From an uncultured bacterium (GTDB lineage Bacteria > Actinomycetota > Coriobacteriia > Coriobacteriales > Coriobacteriaceae), in assembly GCA_905214905.1 (NCBI GenBank), contig CAJMNK010000075.1, positions 1 through 8,473 on the forward strand: a DNA stretch of 8,473 nucleotides, written 5' to 3'. This document shows positions 1 to 5,467 of the stretch, one piece after another. Numbering within the stretch: position 1 is the stretch's first letter; each line of letters opens with the position of its first letter. Both the position numbers and the translations under genes were made by a program. The notes below the pieces were generated by a model. The model worked only from the letters and a program-made list of their open reading frames with translations, was not told the DNA's origin and searched no databases.

Positions 1-197
1 GCATCTGACCGAACGAGGGTATGGGGACTCGTTCGGCCAGATGCGCCGCCGCGGTGTGCAATCTGCAATCCTTCCGCCTCTTCGGATCACAAAATCCGTT
101 GGACGGAAAGACTTCGGGTCATCTCTTGAGCCCGTGGCTACATGGGAAACCGAATGACGGTACGAGCATCCATTCGGCTTCCAAGGCAGCCACGGAC
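1..197 (-). ncRNA. Candidate structured RNA or leader of unknown class
   Basis: No gene is visible here, but the minus strand folds into three strong hairpins. Hairpin A pairs 171-197 with 130-156 (25 of 27 positions, 14-base loop). Hairpin C pairs 104-110 with 70-76 and contains an inner perfect 5-bp stem (94-98 with 83-87, six-base loop). Hairpin D pairs 28-44 with 1-17 (17 of 17, ten-base loop). Five pairs are G-U wobbles in minus-strand RNA and become A-C mismatches on the plus strand; I found none of the opposite kind. That favours a minus-strand transcript. A smaller pairing of 131-134 with 115-118 would compete with the base of hairpin A, as in a switch. It could be a riboswitch or attenuator for a gene beyond the left edge, a 3' UTR of the MFS remnant, or an independent RNA. 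I recognise no known family. Hairpin D may be a terminator, but any U-tract would lie outside the window. Confidence 0.5.
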
Positions 198-231
198 AAA
201 ACGGGGCAAAGAGCTACGAGCGACGTCGTCC

Positions 232-640
232 CTACTCCCCCGCCACGCTCGCGCGCAGCTTAGCCGCGATGGGCTCAGACGCCAGCAGGAACACCAGCAT
301 TGCCACCGAGCACGCCAGACACACGATCCATGTGCTCGTAAAGGAGCCCGTGGCATCGAACAGTATTCCCGAGACGATGGCGCCCACCGTGCCGCCAACC
401 ATCTCGAGCGAGGTAATGGTGCCCGTGACCTTACCCAGGTCGGCCATGCCAAACTGCTTAGACGCAGCGATAGTGGGCGTTGGAGATGGTGTACTGCGCA
501 AGGGAAATGCCCAGGTCGCTGACGATGAGCGGCTGGAACAGGCTCATGCAGTTGACGAAAATGGTGTAGCACGTGGCCATGATCACAAAGCCGGAGGCCA
601 CCACGAGCCAGCCGGGGAAGAACCTACGTTGCTGAGACAT
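232..640 (-). pseudogene. MFS transporter remnant with out-of-frame internal deletion
   Basis: The N-terminal part (640 down to about 483) encodes a typical major facilitator start: a short basic leader, a PGW motif, then a first membrane helix at about residues 10-35. This frame continues a few codons past the junction and stops at 458-460. From about 482 a different frame carries a clear MFS C-terminus (KQFGMADLGKVTG, then GILFDATGS and a last hydrophobic helix), ending with TAG at 232-234. MFS carriers usually have about 400 residues with 12 helices; only about 50 plus 80 remain, so roughly 270 residues are missing and the two ends are in different frames. The start at 640 has an AAGGA ribosome site five bases upstream and lies 41 bases after the amidohydrolase stop, so the two were probably co-transcribed and the carrier probably moved the hydrolase's substrate or product. 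A working product is very unlikely. The substrate cannot be told. Confidence 0.85.
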
Positions 641-680
641 ACTGTTCCTTTTTTAAACAAACGAGTAGCAAGATTGGGTG

Positions 681-1976
681 CTACCGGTGGTCGGCGATGT
701 AGCCCAAAGCGACGGCGGCATAAGCCGCGGCGCCAAGGGGAAGCTCGGCATCGCTAAAACGTGCCTTGGGATGATGCTGAGCAAAATGCTCGTCCGTATC
801 AGTCACGGCAGCACCCACGGTAAAGTACGCACTCGGGATCTCGCTCGAGATCAACGCGAAGTCCTCGCTCGCCATGGCGTGGAACAGCGGCAGGAAGGCG
901 GACTTGGGCAGCACCGCGCCCACGTAGCCAAGCGACGCCTGCGTCATGCCGTCGTCGAGTACGAGCGGGGGAACATCCGAGAGTGTCTCGATAGTCGCCG
1001 GCGTACGATAGGTCGTGGCAACGCCTTTGACGACCTCCGCGATGCGGGTCTTGAGGTGCTCCATGAGCTCGACGTCGAAGCCACGCAGCGTTCCCTCGAG
1101 CACACAAGTGTCGGGGATGACATTTGCGGCCTGACCGCCGGCGAACTTGCCAACGGTAAGCGCGACCTCCTTGGCCGCCGGCACCTCGCGGGAGATGAGC
1201 TCCTGAAGCGCCAGATGCACATAGACGCCGGCCGTGATGGGGTCGATGCAGATCTCGGGGCTCGAGCCATGGCCGCCCTTGCCCTGAAGCGTGATGCGAA
1301 AACCGTACACGCCCGAGAGCGCCGGGCTGCCGTAGAGCACCAGGCCAAGCGGTGACTGGCTATTGACATGCATGGCAAAGGCGGCCTGGGGACGCGGGTT
1401 CTGCAGCAGACCGTCGGCGATGGCGGCGCGGGCACCCTCAAAGGTTTCCTCGCCCGGCTGGAACAGCAGCTTAACCGTGGCGTTGGCATCAACAAGCGCG
1501 GACTCGCGGGCCTTGAGCAGGCGCGCCGCTCCAAGCAACGCCGTTGCGTGCATATCGTGTCCGCATGCGTGCATGCAGCCGTTCGTAGAGGCGAAAGGCT
1601 CACCTGACTCTTCGGCAACGGGCAGGGCATCCATGTCGCCACGGAGCATGATGACCGTACCGGCCTGCTCGTCCGTGCAGACGCCATTGCCCTGGGCCGC
1701 GGCGGCACCGGAGCCGACAAGGCCCACAACACAGGAACCATCGACGAGCGTGGCAAATGGGATGTCCATCTCGGTCAGGCGCGCTTGAATATACGCAGAG
1801 GTCTGCGGGAGGCTATTACCCAGCTCGGGCATCTGGTGTAAATCGTGTCGCCACGCAGCGAGCTCGTCTGCAAAAGCCTGAGCTTCTGCAACGAGACTGT
1901 CACCGATAGCGGCCTGCGCCGCTGCGGTGGCCTTGGGCGCTGATTGCAGTTGAAAATCGGACAGAGCTGGTGCCAT
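681..1976 (-). CDS. M20D-family metallo-amidohydrolase/aminoacylase
   Basis: A 431-residue cytoplasmic dinuclear-metal hydrolase of the M20D group, which cleaves amide bonds of N-acyl amino acids or related conjugates (hippurate, IAA-amino acid and aminobenzoyl-glutamate hydrolases belong here). Visible motifs in order: RGDMDALP at 112-119; HACGHDMH at 136-143, supplying a Cys and a His metal ligand; QPGEE at 173-177 with the catalytic and metal-binding glutamates; His203 in AMHV; KGGHGSSP at 233-240 in the lid/dimerisation domain; ASEDFA at 369-374; and the late His pair at 401-402. All expected residues are present and the length is normal. There is no signal peptide. I chose the ATG at 1976 because GGAGGG lies five bases upstream; an upstream in-frame start at 2030 would cover a likely operator and has no ribosome site. 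The downstream partner is the broken MFS carrier. The exact substrate cannot be assigned; abgA/abgB-like or hippurate hydrolase-like roles are both possible. Confidence 0.92.
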   Translation of the reverse strand: MAPALSDFQLQSAPKATAAAQAAIGDSLVAEAQAFADELAAWRHDLHQMPELGNSLPQTSAYIQARLTEMDIPFATLVDGSCVVGLVGSGAAAAQGNGVCTDEQAGTVIMLRGDMDALPVAEESGEPFASTNGCMHACGHDMHATALLGAARLLKARESALVDANATVKLLFQPGEETFEGARAAIADGLLQNPRPQAAFAMHVNSQSPLGLVLYGSPALSGVYGFRITLQGKGGHGSSPEICIDPITAGVYVHLALQELISREVPAAKEVALTVGKFAGGQAANVIPDTCVLEGTLRGFDVELMEHLKTRIAEVVKGVATTYRTPATIETLSDVPPLVLDDGMTQASLGYVGAVLPKSAFLPLFHAMASEDFALISSEIPSAYFTVGAAVTDTDEHFAQHHPKARFSDAELPLGAAAYAAVALGYIADHR

Positions 1977-1981
1977 AAATG

Positions 1982-1987
1982 CCCTCC
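1982..1987 (-). promoter_or_regulatory. Ribosome binding site of the amidohydrolase
   Basis: GGAGGG on the minus strand, five bases before the ATG at 1974-1976. It decides the start in favour of the 431-residue form over an 18-residue longer reading. Confidence 0.75.
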
Positions 1988-2006
1988 AGTAACGTTTTTG
2001 CAGCAA

Positions 2007-2028
2007 GCACTTTGATATCGTAAAGTGC
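2007..2028. promoter_or_regulatory. Inverted repeat upstream of the amidohydrolase, possible operator
   Basis: GCACTTT (2007-2013) and AAAGTGC (2022-2028) are a perfect 7-bp inverted repeat around an eight-base spacer. It lies 31 bases before the amidohydrolase start and after the terminator of the preceding gene, so it sits where a promoter must be. A weak -10-like TACGAT falls inside it on the minus strand. An operator for a dimeric repressor is a reasonable reading; no regulator gene is in the window. Confidence 0.4.
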
Positions 2029-2054
2029 AAGGTACAACTTTAAGGGCGAGGCAT

Positions 2055-2080
2055 AAAAAATGCCGCCCCGGGAGGGCGGC
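2055..2080 (-). terminator. Intrinsic terminator of the EamA transporter gene
   Basis: On the minus strand GCCGCCC (2080-2074), a five-base loop and GGGCGGC (2068-2062) form a perfect 7-bp GC stem followed by A and six T residues. It starts 13 bases after the EamA stop codon and separates that gene from the amidohydrolase unit. Confidence 0.88.
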
Positions 2081-2092
2081 GCAACAAGTTGT

Positions 2093-3076
2093 TTACAATT
2101 GCGGGCTCGGCTTTCGACGCAAAAAATCGAAGTGAGTCTCGCTCAAGATAATCGACAGGAAGATAAGCACGAAGCCGGCGAGCAGGCGCGAGGTGAGCGC
2201 CTCCCCCATCAGCAGCACCGAAAACAACACGCCCGAAGGGGACTCCATCGAAAGGAGCAGCGAGCCCGTCGAGGCCGGGAGATGCGCCAGGCCGACGTTT
2301 TGGATGAGCAGAGCCGCGCATGTGCAGCCCACCGAGAGAAACGCCATCGCACTGATAAAGCTCGGCGTCCACACGGACAGAGGCGCTTGGGTCTCGAATA
2401 GCAGCGACGTTGCCAGGCTCAGCACGCCGTTGCCCACAAACATCCAAAACGTGATGACGTTGATGTCCATTTTGCGACCGTACTTGGCAGTCACCGCCAT
2501 CTGGATGGCGAAAAAGGCCGCGCCCGCCAGCGTAATGACGTCACCAATGTTGAATTCAACGCTATCGAGTGCGACGAGGCCAATGCCCGCTAGGCACAGC
2601 AGCGCGGCACCCAAGTTGTAGCGCGTGAGCTTTTCGCCGCTCAGGAAATAGCTCGCGAACGGCACAAGGATGCAATACGTGCCCGTCAAAAAAGCATTCT
2701 TGCCCGCCGTAGTATGTGCCAGACCGACCGTCTGCAACGCATAGGCCGCCCACATGAGCACGCCCATACTCAGGCCAACGATCAGGTTGCGAGCGTTGAG
2801 GTGCGCGATGATGCGCTTGTGGAAGACGGCAAACATGACCAACGCTGCGGGCAGAAAACGTACATAGAGCAGCGCGAACACCGGAATGGTGCCGAGTGCG
2901 TCCTTCATAGTGGTAAAGGAGTAGCCCCAGATGACCGCCACCGAAAGGAGCAGAACCTTCCAGAACAGCGGAGAGCGTGCGCCGGCGCCCCGGGGAATAC
3001 CGCCCGCGCCCAAATCCTCACGGGCTACTGGGCTATCGGGCAAGTTTTCGATTTCATTGGCAGCGTATTGGGCCAT
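2093..3076 (-). CDS. DMT superfamily EamA-type permease
   Basis: A 327-residue inner-membrane carrier of the drug/metabolite transporter superfamily. After a polar N-terminal segment of about 38 residues there are about ten hydrophobic helices arranged as two EamA repeats, roughly residues 39-170 and 179-312. The first repeat opens with the typical WGYSFTTMKDAL stretch, and the second contains the conserved late region around PASTGSLLLSMESPSGVLFSVLLMGE (residues 267-292). The tail after the last helix is short and basic. Members of this family export amino acids, nucleosides or other metabolites; the substrate cannot be read from the sequence. The ATG at 3076 has AGGA six bases upstream and there is no other methionine before the first helix. 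The gene stands alone, bounded by terminators on both sides, so it is probably a single-gene transcript. Confidence 0.92.
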   Translation of the reverse strand: MAQYAANEIENLPDSPVAREDLGAGGIPRGAGARSPLFWKVLLLSVAVIWGYSFTTMKDALGTIPVFALLYVRFLPAALVMFAVFHKRIIAHLNARNLIVGLSMGVLMWAAYALQTVGLAHTTAGKNAFLTGTYCILVPFASYFLSGEKLTRYNLGAALLCLAGIGLVALDSVEFNIGDVITLAGAAFFAIQMAVTAKYGRKMDINVITFWMFVGNGVLSLATSLLFETQAPLSVWTPSFISAMAFLSVGCTCAALLIQNVGLAHLPASTGSLLLSMESPSGVLFSVLLMGEALTSRLLAGFVLIFLSIILSETHFDFLRRKPSPQL

Positions 3077-3116
3077 GGAACATCCTCACACTCAATCTGG
3101 GCGTGGTGTCCGCACG

Positions 3117-3145
3117 CGTATGGCTGCGTGCCGCCTCATGGTCAA
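3117..3145 (-). promoter_or_regulatory. Candidate promoter of the EamA transporter gene
   Basis: On the minus strand TTGACC (3145-3140) matches the -35 consensus at five of six positions. Seventeen bases later CATACG (3122-3117) is a weak -10 (three of six). A promoter is required in this space because a strong terminator lies directly upstream. The -35 overlaps the U-tract of that terminator. The weak -10 keeps this tentative. Confidence 0.33.
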
Positions 3146-3182
3146 ATAAAAACGGGGCGCGCCGGACCCCCGGCACGCCCCG
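3145..3182 (-). terminator. Strong intrinsic terminator of the YhgE/Pip operon
   Basis: On the minus strand a 13-bp GC-rich stem (3182-3170 with 3165-3153, one G-U pair) closes a four-base loop and is followed by TTTTTATTT. The wobble is G-U only on the minus strand, matching the direction of the upstream genes. It lies about 95 bases after the stop codon of the second YhgE gene; bases 3183-3277 between them show only weak 5-bp inverted repeats and no gene. Confidence 0.93.
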
Positions 3183-3277
3183 CTACTGTAGCAATAACCA
3201 AGCGGCCCGTGCAATTCACTACGCTAAAGCATCGGGTTGGAAGACCTCGATGTTCCGACGGCGTTTACGTAGCTGTA

Positions 3278-5467
3278 TTAAATCAATTTGGTCGACTCCA
3301 GCTTTTCGATGATCCAGTCGTTGGCTTTGATGACCGGGCGGCGGAAGACCACGCCCAAGGCCAGCGACGGAATCAGATAGCTCGCCAGAATGCCCAGCTC
3401 AATCCAGTACTCCATATGGTAGGCACCGGCCATGGCAGCGTGCATGGCGTTGATGCCGTGGGTAAACGGCAGGAACGGGTAGATCGCCTGGAACACGGGG
3501 CCGGTCATCTCGATGGGGAACGTGCCGCCCGAACCGCCGACCTGCATGACCAGCAGCACGACAGCGAGCGCCTTGCCGATATCGCCAAACGACACCGTAA
3601 GCGTGTAGACGATATTGGAGAACACGAGACTCGCAACCCAGCCCGCCAGCACAAACTGCAGCGGGTTATCGCACTGAATGCCAAAGAACAGGATGTCGCC
3701 CGCGCACACGAGCGTTGCCTGCAGCAGAGCCAGACCGCCAAAGAACAGGTAACGACCCAGGTAGATCTCGTGCAGGCGCACGGGGATGAGCTCGTTGATG
3801 AGCTCATCGTCGACCGAGACCTTCATCATGGCCGCCAGTACGATCGAGCCGACCCATAGCGACAGAATCGTGTAGAACGGCGCCATGGCCGAACCGTAGT
3901 TGCGGATCGGATAGACCGGCTTGCGGTCGAGCGCGACGGGGCCGGAAAGCGACACGGCCAAACCCTCGGGATCATTACCGATCATCGTCTTGATCGCGGC
4001 CAGATCGTCCGACATAAGGGCACCGTCGAGCTCGTCCTTGAACGCGCTGATCTTTTCCGATGCCTCACCCAGCTGATCGGAAGCCTTGTTGACCAGCTTT
4101 GCAGCCTTGGAGAGGTCCTTTGCCAGCGAACCGGATGCGTCGGTCAGACCGTCTACGGCACTATCCAGATCGCCCGAGATACCGTCGAGCGAATCCAAAA
4201 CGCCCGAAATAGTCTTCTTGAGTTCATTGGCCTTGACCGAAAACGTAGAGTCGTAGTCAGTCTTGGCGCCCGAGATACCAGCCTTGGCATCCGCGATTGC
4301 CTGATCGACCTCGGCACGCGACTTGTTAACCTCTGCCATGCTGTCCGAGAGGGACTTTGCGGTTGCCTTCAGGCCCTTGGCGTTGTTGCGATACTCCGTC
4401 GCGATCCTGCCCAGCGATGTCGCCACAGACTTAAGACTGTCCTGGAGCTTTTCGTCACTCACCTGCTCGGCAAAACTGCGGAGCTGGTTAGCCACGTCAT
4501 CGATATCGTTGGCACGCGATTCGAGTGCCGACGCGGCTTTGTTGAGCTGGGTCACCGTAACGTCGACATGCTGGTTCGCGGCGTCAAACGCCTTCGCAAG
4601 CTCGGTGGACACGTTGTCGAATGAGCCCGCGCTTCCGTCGATCGCGGTATTGATGGCGTCGTTGGCTGCCTTGAGCGCTTCCTCGGAATCGCTCACACCG
4701 CTCTTGGCATGCTCCATCAGCTGCTTCGTCGACTCATCGACGGTGCCCGTCTGCTTGAGCATGCCGCCCGCCGATGTCAGTGAATCGGACGTAGAGCTCA
4801 AAATGCCCGCGAGCGACGTCGCGCTCGCCTGAACGTCCTGCAGGTCCTCGACCGAATCGCCCAGCGTAGAGGAAAGATTGGCGATAAAGTTGCTCACCTG
4901 GTCGGTGCTCATATAGTCGAGCAGGCTGGACACGGTCTTAAGGCCGATGGTCGTGATGGTCTTGGTAAAGGTCTCATTCACCTGGCTCTGGACGGCGCTC
5001 GAACCCTTTTCGGTCACGATCTGGGCGATGGCGTTAGCCTTCTGGTTTTCGTAGAACTCGATGTCGGCGTGCTTCACGTTGGTCGAGAAAAGCGTCATCA
5101 TGTCGGCGCTAAACGTCTTGGGGATAACGACGGCGGCATAGTATGTGCCCGACTTAACGCCCTCAATCGCCTTATCGCGGTCGTTGAGGACGACCCAGTC
5201 AAAGTTCTCGTTACCGCGCAGGGTCGCCGTCACGTTTTCGCCCACGTTGATCTCGACGGGAATCAGGTCGCTCTCGTAGCCCTCATCGGTGTTGACCACT
5301 GCAATCTTAAGGTTGCCGGTATTGCCGTACGGATCCCAGCTGCCGGCGATGTTAAACCACGCGTACAGGCACGGCACGATAATGAGGCCCATCACGACAA
5401 TCAAGCCGATCACGGAGCGAGACACGTTTTGGACATCACGCTTAAACAGGTGCAGGATGTTTTTCAT
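3278..5467 (-). CDS. YhgE/Pip-family membrane protein (second of tandem pair)
   Basis: A 729-residue membrane protein of the YhgE/Pip family, related to ABC-2 type membrane domains. Order of parts: short cytoplasmic N-terminus with FKRD; first helix at about 17-40 ending LYAWFNI; the family motif WDPYGNT at 44-50; an extracytoplasmic globular part with YYAAVVIPKTFS at 109-120; a long polar, alanine- and serine-rich, heptad-like region at about 195-480 that should form a coiled-coil stalk; then four or five C-terminal helices between about 529 and 708 with FPIEM at 650-654 and PFLPFTHGIN at 664-673. Family relatives include the lactococcal phage infection protein Pip and the SPP1 receptor YueB, which is also a type VII secretion accessory. 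No ABC ATPase or type VII genes are in the window, so the role here is unknown. Its ATG follows the stop codon of the upstream paralogue with no gap, and its ribosome site lies inside that gene, so translation is probably coupled. Confidence 0.93.
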   Translation of the reverse strand: MKNILHLFKRDVQNVSRSVIGLIVVMGLIIVPCLYAWFNIAGSWDPYGNTGNLKIAVVNTDEGYESDLIPVEINVGENVTATLRGNENFDWVVLNDRDKAIEGVKSGTYYAAVVIPKTFSADMMTLFSTNVKHADIEFYENQKANAIAQIVTEKGSSAVQSQVNETFTKTITTIGLKTVSSLLDYMSTDQVSNFIANLSSTLGDSVEDLQDVQASATSLAGILSSTSDSLTSAGGMLKQTGTVDESTKQLMEHAKSGVSDSEEALKAANDAINTAIDGSAGSFDNVSTELAKAFDAANQHVDVTVTQLNKAASALESRANDIDDVANQLRSFAEQVSDEKLQDSLKSVATSLGRIATEYRNNAKGLKATAKSLSDSMAEVNKSRAEVDQAIADAKAGISGAKTDYDSTFSVKANELKKTISGVLDSLDGISGDLDSAVDGLTDASGSLAKDLSKAAKLVNKASDQLGEASEKISAFKDELDGALMSDDLAAIKTMIGNDPEGLAVSLSGPVALDRKPVYPIRNYGSAMAPFYTILSLWVGSIVLAAMMKVSVDDELINELIPVRLHEIYLGRYLFFGGLALLQATLVCAGDILFFGIQCDNPLQFVLAGWVASLVFSNIVYTLTVSFGDIGKALAVVLLVMQVGGSGGTFPIEMTGPVFQAIYPFLPFTHGINAMHAAMAGAYHMEYWIELGILASYLIPSLALGVVFRRPVIKANDWIIEKLESTKLI

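Noticed and set aside
88..160. Plus-strand resemblance to a c-di-GMP-I (GEMM) riboswitch, with GGACGGAAAG, GGGTC, GGCTAC and ACCGA in order
   Set aside because: The required GAAA-capped stem and the GGC/GCC pairing are absent, the wobble asymmetry supports the opposite strand, and no plus-strand gene follows. A covariance search would settle it.
21..263. 80-codon open frame on the plus strand at the left end
   Set aside because: It crosses the structured region and the 3' end of the MFS remnant, has no ribosome site and resembles no protein I know.
678..1355. 225-codon open frame on the plus strand
   Set aside because: It is antisense to the M20D amidohydrolase, which has all its catalytic motifs in the other frame.
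1977..2030. Eighteen-residue N-terminal extension of the amidohydrolase
   Set aside because: The shorter start has a good ribosome site, and the extension covers the inverted repeat and shows no family similarity.
2714..3859. 381-codon open frame on the plus strand
   Set aside because: It runs through two opposite genes and across a strong terminator between them, so it cannot be one real gene; the composition is that of an antisense shadow.
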